A DNA stretch of 9,946 nt. It comes from an uncultured Traorella sp. (GTDB lineage: Bacteria; Bacillota_I; Bacilli_A; Erysipelotrichales; Erysipelotrichaceae). Within the stretch, counting starts at the first letter, position 1, and the number at the start of each line of letters is the position of its first letter. The stretch covers positions 1 through 9,946 of the forward strand of contig CAMEIZ010000060.1 in NCBI GenBank assembly GCA_945919165.1, in the 5' to 3' direction. Below are positions 1-6,979 of this stretch, piece by piece. Both the position numbers and the translations under genes were made by a program. Below the pieces are notes generated by a model, which did no database searches, was not told the origin of the DNA, and was given only the letters and a program-made list of their open reading frames with translations.

Positions 1-48
1 AAAATGTACATTCTTATATGATCAAAAATGTACATTTCTATGTTGACA
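1..48. mobile_element. Probable terminus of an IS21-type insertion sequence
   Basis: Two near-identical 17-base copies lie 24 bases apart: AAAATGTACATTCTTAT at 1-17 and AAAATGTACATTTCTAT at 25-41. They are followed at once by TGTTGACA at 41-48. Spaced terminal repeats of about 20 bp ending in CA are typical of IS21-family ends, where they bind the transposase. Here the element would lie to the left of the window and end near base 48. No transposase reading frame is visible, so the family assignment rests on the repeat pattern alone. Confidence 0.5.
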
Positions 49-549
49 TTTATAGAACTTGCAGAAAATGAAAAATGCATTAAACAAAAGAATAATGAAA
101 TTTCTATTTTACAATCGGAGAACTATAATTTACTAAATAAATTGTTGCAATCAAAAATAGAAGAAAAAGATAAACAAATTGAATTAAATAATGATATTTT
201 AATTAAATTACAAAAATATGAACATGTAATTAAAATAATATCAGCTCTTGTTGCTCTACTTTATATAATAATTATTATTGTTGTAATCATTAGTTTTGAT
301 AATGGCTGGATTGTGGATACTTTGTTAGTGTTAATTCCATCAGCTATTTCTACAATATATTTAATTTTCAAGAATAAAGAATTTAAAAAGATAACTCTTT
401 ATAAATCACTTAAGAAAGGACTACTAGATAAAAAGTATCGCAAATTATGTAACAAATATGGTTTTTCAAAAGAGAGTTTAAATCAATTAGATGATGAAAT
501 TGATGACATAAATAACAGATTAAAAATAGTAAATTTACATCGTGACTAA
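28..549 (+). CDS. Coiled-coil protein with two membrane helices, probably 5'-truncated by an IS
   Basis: The 173-residue product is not recognised. Residues about 12-62 are rich in E, K, Q and N with heptad-like spacing, suggesting a coiled coil. Residues 67-90 (very rich in I and V) and about 94-114 form two hydrophobic segments that could be a membrane hairpin. The last 60 residues are charged and helical, with a probable second coiled coil near 150-168. The ATG at 28 lies inside the IS-like terminal repeats and has no ribosome binding site, and the frame is closed by TGA at 19-21. The authentic N-terminus was therefore probably lost when the IS inserted, and this is likely the C-terminal part of a longer protein. 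Next to a SIR2 operon it could be a membrane-anchored part of another defence gene, but that is inference. Confidence 0.55.
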   Translation: MYISMLTFIELAENEKCIKQKNNEISILQSENYNLLNKLLQSKIEEKDKQIELNNDILIKLQKYEHVIKIISALVALLYIIIIIVVIISFDNGWIVDTLLVLIPSAISTIYLIFKNKEFKKITLYKSLKKGLLDKKYRKLCNKYGFSKESLNQLDDEIDDINNRLKIVNLHRD

Positions 550-1025
550 GAATTAATTAAATATCGATGTAAAAGAACAATAGAAAATCTTGTCTGATTT
601 GAAAAAGCTCTATAAGGCTTTGGTTATAAAAGTAATTTTACTATTCATTAGTCTAGAGTGATATAGATTGATGATGGTTTGATTTGTAAAAAAATCCTTA
701 GTTGAAATTAGAGATTGAAAAATAAGAATTTACTATAAATGATTTTCTTGAAATTTACAAATTTAGGATACCATATTTCATATTTAAAGATTTCATTGAT
801 TTATTACAATACATTAAAGGTTTAGTAAAATAGTTCAAAGGAAGATTTTTTCAAAACTTTTTGTGATGAACTATACTAACTAAGGATTTTACTTTTTTTA
901 CATATTAATTAATATATAAAATATTTTAGTCTATCCAATAGTAAGAAGTAGAATTTTAAAAACAGAAAAATTGATAGATAAGAATTAATGAATTAATAAA
1001 AGAAATTATTAAAGAAGGAAAGTAT
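550..1025. other. AT-rich intergenic region
   Basis: No convincing gene is seen on either strand in these 476 bases. The stretch is extremely AT-rich and contains stop codons in all frames. It holds the long-range inverted repeat at 691-890 and poor promoter-like elements before the SIR2 gene, such as TTTACA at 897-902 and TTGATA at 971-976, neither with a good -10 at standard spacing. An AAGGA ribosome binding site lies just before 1026. Confidence 0.6.
691..890. repeat. Long-range inverted repeat, possible MITE-like remnant
   Basis: AAAATCCTTAGTT at 691-703 is a perfect reverse complement of AACTAAGGATTTT at 878-890, a 13-bp match across 174 bases of non-coding DNA. Poly-A and poly-T tracts flank the outer sides, giving further partial complementarity. 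The size suits a small non-autonomous element, but no target duplication is evident. In such AT-rich sequence the match could be fortuitous, although the core has four G/C pairs. Confidence 0.3.
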
Positions 1026-1976
1026 ATGACAAGAGTTTTTACACCAGATGAATACTATAAACGATTAAATAAAATAAAAGAAGATCATTCGTGGATAGTC
1101 AATAAAAGTAAATTTACTATTTTTGTTGGAGCAGGATTTTCACAGAACTTTGGAATGCCAGGTTGGAATAGCTATGCATATAAAAAATTGGATTTAGTAT
1201 CTAAAGATTTAGATCTAAATTTTAATTATTCAACTATAGAAGAATTAAAACAGTTAGATAAAAAGCATTTGCTGACACTAATAGACAGTTATATTACTCA
1301 ACGCTCCAATATTGAAAGAATTAAATATGAAAAAGAAATATTCAAAATTAAATACGAACAAATACAAGATTTTAGACAAAAACATGCGACATTTTATGAG
1401 AAATTTAAAAAAATAAATGCATCTTTTGTTACAACTAATTACGATAATGTATTAGAAGAATATTTCGGTTTTATTAAAAAAGATAATCTTGAACTAAATG
1501 AAGACTATGTATTGAATCCAAGAGAAGTATTTCATATTCACGGAGATATTGCTTCTTTGCTAGATGAAAGTTTTTTAATTTCTACTTGGCTAGATTATTA
1601 TGATTTGTATTTTGAAAAAAAACATATTGATCCATCTAAAAATAATCATATAAATAAAATTAACCAATTTTTAGACAATTTATTTGAAAAGAACGAAATT
1701 TTAATCATTGGATATAGTCTTTCCGAAATTGAGATTTTAAAATTCATTTTTAATAATATAAGAGACAAGGATGATTCATCAAACATTACAATTTTAGTAC
1801 TAAAAAGAGAGAAAACTGATAAAAAAGTACTACATCAGTTGTATCAAGAGTTAGGTTTAAATATTATTTGCTTAGATATAGATGAAAAAGGTTACTCTGT
1901 TTTATTTGATTTTCTTGAAGAATTATCAAAAGAATTTTCCATTGACGAAGTTAATTATAATTTTAATATACTATGA
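1026..1976 (+). CDS. SIR2-family protein, probable NAD-degrading defence effector
   Basis: The 316-residue protein carries the SIR2 fold signatures in order: the NAD-binding loop VGAGFS (34-39), TTNYDN (136-141, with the conserved Asn and Asp), FHIHGD (169-174, with His172 matching the usual catalytic histidine), and a late Rossmann strand IIGYSLSE (227-234). It lacks the CxxC zinc pairs of deacetylase sirtuins, as do the SIR2 proteins of anti-phage systems (DSR1/2, Thoeris ThsA, SIR2-HerA), which hydrolyse NAD+ to stop infected cells. There is no SLOG domain, so it is not a standard ThsA. It starts at an ATG preceded by AAGGA. It ends 19 bases before the next gene, so the two are almost certainly cotranscribed and probably act together. 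NADase activity is inferred from family and context. Confidence 0.85.
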   Translation: MTRVFTPDEYYKRLNKIKEDHSWIVNKSKFTIFVGAGFSQNFGMPGWNSYAYKKLDLVSKDLDLNFNYSTIEELKQLDKKHLLTLIDSYITQRSNIERIKYEKEIFKIKYEQIQDFRQKHATFYEKFKKINASFVTTNYDNVLEEYFGFIKKDNLELNEDYVLNPREVFHIHGDIASLLDESFLISTWLDYYDLYFEKKHIDPSKNNHINKINQFLDNLFEKNEILIIGYSLSEIEILKFIFNNIRDKDDSSNITILVLKREKTDKKVLHQLYQELGLNIICLDIDEKGYSVLFDFLEELSKEFSIDEVNYNFNIL

Positions 1977-1995
1977 TTAAAAAGGAGAAAATAAA

Positions 1996-4557
1996 ATGTC
2001 AAATATTTACGATGAAAGAAAGAAAGTTTTAGAGTCGTTTATAAGAGGAAATTCTTTTGATATTGCGTTTTATATTTCTAAAACAACTAGTAAGGAATGG
2101 TTAGAAATAGCTCTTAATGAAAATGTTTTTGATATTGTTCCTTGGAAAAAATGTGGTAATACAAGTGGATTTATAGAAGTGAATCAATTAATCAAAAAAT
2201 ATGGTGATGAAATTGGATATAATGCTACACTTGAAAAAGTTTTAAAAACATATTTATCCTTTGATCATAGTGAATATTATTTAATTGTAAGTGATATAAT
2301 TGACTTTTATTTGAAATATGATCTAATAAAAGATTTGATATATAAGTTAAACATAAAACTAATAATGCAAAATGATAAAATATGTTCTTATGTAAGAAGA
2401 GTTTATACATCTTTGATTCAAGAAATTGAATTTAGTGATGAGAATAAAAATATGATTTCTTCAGTCTATGGAAATTCTATAATTTTGGGGAATCCATTTG
2501 ATGAACTAAAATATACTCTTGAGCAATATGATACATTAGTTGATATAGTTGTTGAAAAAATGACCTCTAAGCTAGATATGTTAAAACGTATTGATTGTAT
2601 GTACAAAGATGTTTTTACAACTAGTTGTTGTAAATTAGATTTAAGTAGAGTGACATATAGATTTGATAGTGATTTTTATATAATAATAGAAATAAATGAG
2701 ATTAATTATTCGAATGACTATCTTTATAGTGATGTTGATCAGTGGATAAACAAAGCCTTGGCTAGACCATCATTTATGAGAAGAAATTATTATTCGAAGT
2801 TATTAAATCTATATTTTCAACACCAGAAAAACGAAACAATTATAAAAGAATTGATAGACAGTGATAGTGTTTATTATAAAAAAATTGGTTTTAACTATCT
2901 GAATATTTACTTTGGAATAGATTTTAAAGTAGAGATTTTATCAAACATAACACAATATGCAAGTTTGTTGAATGATTTATCAATTTCTAATGTATTATGT
3001 AATATTATTGATGGATGTTTTCATTCGCTAAAAGGTGAAACATTATCAAATATTAAAAAAGCATTTAATCAATTAAATGAAAAGAATTTAGAAGGATTAC
3101 ATACTTTGATTCGGGCTTATAATTTTTTGAAAAAGGATTATGAAGAAGATTGGATTGATTTACCTCAGCAATTTAAATCAATGATGCCCGTTGAAGCTAT
3201 TGGAAAAGTAGAGGTAGGTTATGTTAATGAAATTAGTTATCTTGATGACAGTTTTATAGTTGATAATTTCGAAGAAAGCATTATTTACTTAAATGATATA
3301 TATTTAAATAGAAAAACTGAAGAAGTTGATAAATTTGTTGAAAAAACGTATAGAGCTACTTCAAAGAAAATATTAGAATTGGCTCATCGAAATGATTATG
3401 TTATAAAAGAAGACTTCTTGGATAAGCTACATACTGAGGTTATAGCTGATTTTGTTGATTTGATTGACGATAATGATCAATATGAAAAAGTAATTGAGAA
3501 AATGTTTTTAAGACTACATTTATTAAAAAATGAAAGTCAAAATATATATCCTCAAATTAATCTTTCACGAGCTATAAAAACATACATAAAAAAATGTAAA
3601 GAATCACATACTTTAAATTGGGATTATGTTTACAGCGAAATACTTAAGTTTAGTGATTTCCTTGAACCAATTAAACTTGATAACTATAATTCTTATTGTG
3701 GTGAGAAAAAATATCAAGATTTAATAATCTTATATATTAATTCTGCAACTTATGAATTAATTGAAACGTTATTCATACTTGCAGATAAAGATTTAAATAG
3801 AATAGAATCTGTTTATAGTTTGATGCTCACTCATAAAGAATCTTTATTGATGATTGCTTCATTAGCCTATTATTACAATGATTTTGTTTTTTACAATGTT
3901 AATATGGAATTAACTGAAATATTATCTGATAATTCTCAAAAAGAAATGTTTTTATGCATATTTGTTTTATCTAATATATTAAATGAAGCTGCAGCAAGTA
4001 ACATACAGTTTTTATTCTATCATTTCATATTTGATTGTGACTTGTTATGCAATGATGAAAATGTTTATGAAAAAATGGGACAAATGATATATTTAGTTTA
4101 TGAAAATACAGAATTATACAATTCTTTAGTTAATGAGATTTTCAATGAATTTACAAATAATAAAAATAGAAAACTTGAAATTGTATTAAGAAATATATTA
4201 TGGATGAGTATTCAAAAAGAGAATCAAAAAAAACAGTATTGTTTGTTGCTTAAACTATATCAGATAATAGGATTAGGAAATGTTCCAATAGAGTTTATGA
4301 AATTCGGATATGATTTAGTAAAATGTATTGGTTTAAACAAAGAAACGATTAGGATTGCTTCACAATTTACGAATCTTCTGGCTTCAACGGAATTTGATTA
4401 TGAGGTGTACAAATTCTATGAATGGTTAGTAGAACAAAATGTTGATGAATTGATAAGTTGTGATAAAAGAGAACTACGCAATCAAATATTCAATAAACTT
4501 AAACAATTAAATAGCTATTATTGTAAGTATATTCATAATTTAGAAGATAATAAATAA
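1996..4557 (+). CDS. Large all-helical repeat protein, probable sensor/partner of the SIR2 protein
   Basis: This 853-residue soluble protein has no recognisable enzyme motif, signal peptide or membrane segment. It is made almost wholly of amphipathic helices with short loops, like a HEAT/TPR-type solenoid. Segments such as PSFMRRNYYSKL (near 257-268) and SDSVYYKKIGFNYL (near 287-300) resemble the 'unit struck, residues R/K-R/K, helix' repeats of large helical proteins fused or linked to SIR2 and STAND defence proteins. It starts at ATG after AAGGAG, 19 bases after the SIR2 stop, indicating coordinated expression. In single-chain DSR2 the SIR2 domain is followed by a long helical region that binds the phage trigger. 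This protein may be that region as a separate subunit. Base composition matches the SIR2 gene, so the pair probably arrived together. The sensor role is inference; the two-gene linkage is observed. Confidence 0.75.
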   Translation: MSNIYDERKKVLESFIRGNSFDIAFYISKTTSKEWLEIALNENVFDIVPWKKCGNTSGFIEVNQLIKKYGDEIGYNATLEKVLKTYLSFDHSEYYLIVSDIIDFYLKYDLIKDLIYKLNIKLIMQNDKICSYVRRVYTSLIQEIEFSDENKNMISSVYGNSIILGNPFDELKYTLEQYDTLVDIVVEKMTSKLDMLKRIDCMYKDVFTTSCCKLDLSRVTYRFDSDFYIIIEINEINYSNDYLYSDVDQWINKALARPSFMRRNYYSKLLNLYFQHQKNETIIKELIDSDSVYYKKIGFNYLNIYFGIDFKVEILSNITQYASLLNDLSISNVLCNIIDGCFHSLKGETLSNIKKAFNQLNEKNLEGLHTLIRAYNFLKKDYEEDWIDLPQQFKSMMPVEAIGKVEVGYVNEISYLDDSFIVDNFEESIIYLNDIYLNRKTEEVDKFVEKTYRATSKKILELAHRNDYVIKEDFLDKLHTEVIADFVDLIDDNDQYEKVIEKMFLRLHLLKNESQNIYPQINLSRAIKTYIKKCKESHTLNWDYVYSEILKFSDFLEPIKLDNYNSYCGEKKYQDLIILYINSATYELIETLFILADKDLNRIESVYSLMLTHKESLLMIASLAYYYNDFVFYNVNMELTEILSDNSQKEMFLCIFVLSNILNEAAASNIQFLFYHFIFDCDLLCNDENVYEKMGQMIYLVYENTELYNSLVNEIFNEFTNNKNRKLEIVLRNILWMSIQKENQKKQYCLLLKLYQIIGLGNVPIEFMKFGYDLVKCIGLNKETIRIASQFTNLLASTEFDYEVYKFYEWLVEQNVDELISCDKRELRNQIFNKLKQLNSYYCKYIHNLEDNK

Positions 4558-4749
4558 ACAAAATCTAAGTAGGTGTTTTAGATTGAAAAAAGAGTAGAGC
4601 ATTTTATCATTCATTAATTCTTGGTTTTAAGGGTAGATTGATTTTTGATCACTACAAACAAATATTAGTCTAGTGAAGGTTATTTCTTGATTATTTCGTG
4701 AGCAACGGTTTACATGAGGCTACAAGCGGTATTAAGAAACAAGTGGTTA

Positions 4750-4790
4750 GATAGAGTGAAAAGAGTATTAGATTTTCCACTCTATCTTTA
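4750..4790 (+). terminator. Terminator-like hairpin
   Basis: GATAGAGTGAAAA (4750-4762) pairs with TTTTCCACTCTATC (4773-4786), a 13-bp stem with one bulged C, followed by TTTA. The short T-run makes it a weak terminator on the plus strand. It lies 193 bases after the helical-repeat gene and 157 bases before the caspase start, so it may separate the two transcripts. It could instead be a relic of another element. Confidence 0.4.
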
Positions 4791-4844
4791 CATAATCACT
4801 AGTTGCGTTGAGGCTGAGTTGGCCCGAAGGTCATGTATTTTCAG

Positions 4845-4873
4845 TCGATTAACACTCAAATCTGAAATATAAT
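4845..4873 (+). promoter_or_regulatory. Possible promoter of the caspase gene
   Basis: A perfect TATAAT (-10) at 4868-4873 lies 17 bases after TCGATT (4845-4850), a poor -35. The implied start, near 4880, would give a leader of about 25 bases holding the GGAGGT ribosome binding site. In AT-rich DNA a lone TATAAT is only modest evidence. Confidence 0.35.
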
Positions 4874-4906
4874 CAAATTATTAAAGTTGAAAATATGGAG
4901 GTTCAC

Positions 4907-6280
4907 ATGAAAAAACGAGCCATTTTATTTGGTATGTTTCATTACATTAAAAGTCATTCAATTTCGGCACCTGATTTACCAAGTGCAGAAGTTGATGTAA
5001 AGACATTAGAGAAAAAGCTAAAGCAACTACAATTTGAGACATCTTCATATCTGGATTTATGCCTAAAAGATATTGAACAAGAAATTCACAAATTCGCAAC
5101 AACAGCTCCTTGCGACTCACTAAATATAATATATTTTTCTGGTCATGGCGGTCACAGTCGGGGTGAAAACTATTTATACCCTATTGACTTTGGCATCAAT
5201 CTGGATAAGGGATTTTCAATTGAAACAAGTGCTTTTAATCTCAACAGGCTGTATCCGTCCTTTACAAGAAAAGTCAAACTTCTAATAATTGTTGATGCCT
5301 GCCGAGATAATCTTACACCAGCCTTTACGGGCAATTTTTCAGAGATGATAGCACCTCAAAACACTTATATTGCCTACGCCACTCAATTTGGAGATTACTC
5401 CGGTTGCACATCACACATAAGTTACTTTACAGAGATATTGTGTGAAAATATCTTAACACCAAATATTTCTATCGATCAACTATTCACGAATGTTCGAGCA
5501 ACTCTTTACTTAAAGCATGGTAAACAAATATCAAATAGTGTAAATGGCCTTATGAGTTATGTGACATTAAATGAGCAAACAGAATCGGATGATGTTGGGC
5601 AAGCGATTTTGCAATTTGTGGATAAATACGGCGATATGTATATCGACAAATATGGGTGTTTTGCAGGGGATTATTTAATTTTTATAGATGCTGCTCAGTA
5701 TTGTAATATTAGTGTGCTGGACGCAATTTATAAATATAAAAAACTTGATAATGAGCGATGCCATGTAACCAGCAGTCTTTCAGAAAGCCATGAAAAGTTA
5801 ATTACTTTTTGGGTGATGATAGATCATGGATTAAAGCAGGATGAATTTTACACATGGCAATACCGTGGTCGTCCTATCCGACTGGGAGAAATCCCGCCAC
5901 TGCCTTTAGATATGCAAAAGCCATTACCTGATACAGGAAAAGAAATTGTGGTTGACTTCAAAATTGAAATCAAACACGATGAAATTCTTATTTTAACAAA
6001 CCTCCCGGATAATTTTCAGTTCCATGGTAAAATAAATGACTCAGTCTCGTTTAAAAACATTGTCGTAAAAAATGGAAATGCAAAAATTCCTCTTCCTGAT
6101 AATGCGATAGAGATTAAATCGGTTGATTTGTATTCAGAACTAGCCAAATATACAGACGTCGATAGTTCTATTGTGGGTGATAGATATCGAAATCTTGTCG
6201 GACAATATGTAAAATTCAACCCAATTAACGGTAATTCTATTGAATTTCACTTTTCCACCAGTACAGACAGCTCCGTGTGA
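4907..6280 (+). CDS. Caspase-family (peptidase C14) protein with C-terminal beta-rich domain
   Basis: A cysteine protease of the caspase/metacaspase fold, 457 residues from the start chosen here. The opening KRAILFG strand, the histidine motif YFSGHGG (His80) and the cysteine motif IIVDACRDN (Cys132) give the full His/Cys dyad. YATQFGDYSG (near 158-167) fits the substrate-pocket strand. The catalytic domain spans about residues 1-225. The remainder includes a stretch near 230-340 of unknown fold, and a terminal 100 residues with LTNLPDNFQF and VVKNGNAKI motifs resembling an Ig-like beta-sandwich found in other Bacillota proteins. An ATG at 4895 is in frame, but GGAGGT at 4897-4902 is correctly spaced for the ATG at 4907. 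No signal peptide is seen, so it is probably cytoplasmic. Bacterial caspases cleave partners such as gasdermins or toxins in defence; none is obvious here. It is less AT-rich than the SIR2 operon. Confidence 0.85.
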   Translation: MKKRAILFGMFHYIKSHSISAPDLPSAEVDVKTLEKKLKQLQFETSSYLDLCLKDIEQEIHKFATTAPCDSLNIIYFSGHGGHSRGENYLYPIDFGINLDKGFSIETSAFNLNRLYPSFTRKVKLLIIVDACRDNLTPAFTGNFSEMIAPQNTYIAYATQFGDYSGCTSHISYFTEILCENILTPNISIDQLFTNVRATLYLKHGKQISNSVNGLMSYVTLNEQTESDDVGQAILQFVDKYGDMYIDKYGCFAGDYLIFIDAAQYCNISVLDAIYKYKKLDNERCHVTSSLSESHEKLITFWVMIDHGLKQDEFYTWQYRGRPIRLGEIPPLPLDMQKPLPDTGKEIVVDFKIEIKHDEILILTNLPDNFQFHGKINDSVSFKNIVVKNGNAKIPLPDNAIEIKSVDLYSELAKYTDVDSSIVGDRYRNLVGQYVKFNPINGNSIEFHFSTSTDSSV

Positions 6281-6315
6281 ACATCGGAAATCCGTCCTAA
6301 AGCAGAGGCTTAGAC

Positions 6316-6346
6316 AAAAATGGTGATGGTAATCATCACCGTTTTT
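6316..6346. terminator. Strong bidirectional intrinsic terminator
   Basis: GGTGATG (6322-6328) pairs perfectly with CATCACC (6334-6340) around a 5-base loop. The stem is flanked by AAAAA on the left and TTTTT on the right, so it can work on both strands. On the plus strand it ends the caspase transcript 36 bases past the stop. On the minus strand it lies just after the stop of the ISL3 transposase remnant. Confidence 0.85.
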
Positions 6347-6356
6347 CGCATCTAGG

Positions 6357-6609
6357 TCATTTTGTTTTCGTTAATCGAATATGCGTCTTTTTATTTAACC
6401 AATACAAAATTCTATTTTTCACTCTCTTAAAATTAGCAAATTCGTTTGCATTATATAGTAGTTTTTCAATTAAGCTATTTCTTGATTCGATATAGCTATT
6501 ATTAATTCTTCTATTGCTTACAATAGAAAATGAGTTAATAATTTCTTGATACTAGTTGATATCAAAACTCAATACTAAATAGATTTATAATAAGATTTTC
6601 TATGGACAT
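6357..6609 (-). pseudogene. Internally deleted ISL3-family transposase remnant
   Basis: Reading leftward, an ATG at 6609-6607 follows GGAGG (6623-6619) with 9-base spacing and encodes 15 codons, MSIENLIINLFSIEF, then stops at 6564-6562. This matches the usual start of ISL3-family transposases. In another frame, from 6551 to the stop at 6359-6357, 64 codons include INNSYIESRNSLIEKLL, NANEFANFKRVKNRILY and WLNKK. These are the C-terminal signature of ISL3 transposases (the xSYIExxN and NFxRxxNRI motifs). A complete protein is typically more than 400 residues, so nearly the whole centre, with most of the DDE domain, is missing. The junction (6552-6565) sits in the short inverted repeat TTGATA...TATCAA. 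Assignment is from remembered family motifs and was not searched. Confidence 0.75.
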
Positions 6610-6618
6610 ATATATCCG

Positions 6619-6658
6619 CCTCCTTTCTTGTAAAGCAAATTTAGACACTTGTATTATA
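6619..6658 (-). promoter_or_regulatory. Probable promoter and ribosome binding site of the ISL3 transposase
   Basis: On the minus strand a perfect TATAAT lies at 6658-6653, followed about 30 bases later by AAAGGAGG (GGAGG at 6623-6619) and, 9 bases on, by the transposase ATG. No clear -35 is seen. CCTCCTT (plus strand, 6619-6625) is also complementary to AAGGAGG at 6663-6669, just outside the promoter and followed by T7. A transcript coming in from outside the element could therefore hide the ribosome binding site, a common trait of insertion sequences. Confidence 0.4.
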
Positions 6659-6677
6659 AGATAAGGAGGTATTTTTT

Positions 6678-6791
6678 TGTGTTAAAACCACAGAAGTGTT
6701 ATAGCACGACCACAGGATTGTCATAGAAAACCACACAGACTGGTAAAGGTCAGATAACCACATTTTCTGTTATAGGGGTATCCACACCACA
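6678..6791 (+). repeat. Array of spaced TGTTA/ACCACA direct repeats
   Basis: ACCACA occurs at 6687, 6709, 6730, 6757 and 6786 (start positions), at steps of 22, 21, 27 and 29 bases. Four copies are preceded by TGTTA or a variant: TGTTA at 6680 and 6697, TGTCA at 6719, TGGTA at 6741; a further TGTTA lies at 6768. The inverse, TGTGGT, is at 6831-6836. The spacing of about two helical turns suggests multiple protein-binding sites on one DNA face. The start TGTGTTA at 6678 after a T-tract fits an IS21-type end, with its transposase genes absent. An operator array is the alternative. Confidence 0.5.
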
Positions 6792-6931
6792 TACTTTGGA
6801 ATATACCGCAATCTATTTGGAACCCCTTTTTGTGGTGTACCGGACATGATGATCATTCACTCGGATGGCTGTTTGTCGCTTAGTGTAATGAACCTAAACC
6901 ACTCGAAAAGTGGTTTAGTGAGTGCAGCCAT
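6775..6931 (+). other. Highly structured non-coding island, possible RNA or regulatory switch
   Basis: Three strong pairings are seen. GGGGTATCC (6775-6783) pairs with GGAACCCC (6819-6826, one bulge) and is followed by T5, like a terminator. ACACCACA (6784-6791) pairs with TGTGGTGT (6831-6838). These two cross each other, so they are alternatives or a pseudoknot. Further on, ATGGCTG (6865-6871) pairs with CAGCCAT (6925-6931) and encloses a perfect 10-bp hairpin, CTAAACCACT/AGTGGTTTAG (6894-6903 with 6909-6918). The stretch is visibly richer in G and C than its surroundings and has no convincing reading frame. It may be leftover IS sequence, a leader switch or a small RNA; I cannot name a known family. 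Confidence 0.4.
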
Positions 6932-6979
6932 AAAAACATGATAAAAAACATTATATTGAACTGATTCCTTATGATTATG

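Larger units (their letters stand above)
4558..4906. other. Intergenic region between the SIR2 operon and the caspase gene
   Basis: No supported gene is seen. Just after the helical-repeat gene is a weak 7-bp hairpin (AATCTAA at 4562-4568 with TTAGATT at 4578-4584) without a T-tract. Farther on are the 4750-4786 hairpin and a small stem TGGCC-CGAA-GGTCA (4820-4833), inside a possible CTGA/TCAG pair (4814-4817 with 4841-4844). The promoter of the caspase gene follows. The right half is less AT-rich than the SIR2 operon, so the composition break lies within this gap. Confidence 0.5.

Noticed and set aside
1026..1976. Thoeris ThsA or sirtuin deacetylase
   Set aside because: No SLOG domain or TIR partner for Thoeris; no zinc-binding CxxC pairs for a deacetylase sirtuin.
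2225..2410. Minus-strand 61-codon frame
   Set aside because: It lies wholly inside the helical-repeat gene on the other strand, has no ribosome binding site, and looks like a shadow of AT-rich coding sequence.
647..4673. TTAGTCTA recurring near 649, 926 and 4666
   Set aside because: Eight-base AT-rich matches at irregular spacing are expected by chance here.
4714..4872. 52-codon plus-strand frame before the caspase gene
   Set aside because: No ribosome binding site precedes the ATG, the frame crosses a terminator-like hairpin, and it shows no recognisable pattern.
6016..6219. Minus-strand 67-codon frame
   Set aside because: It lies inside the caspase gene's 3' end with no start signals; a shadow frame.
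4907..6280. Caspase-gasdermin defence pair
   Set aside because: No small gasdermin-like gene adjoins the caspase; both flanks are non-coding.
6679..6726. GTG-initiated 15-codon frame after AAGGAGG and T7
   Set aside because: It is made of the TGTTA/ACCACA repeats, so the frame is probably incidental.
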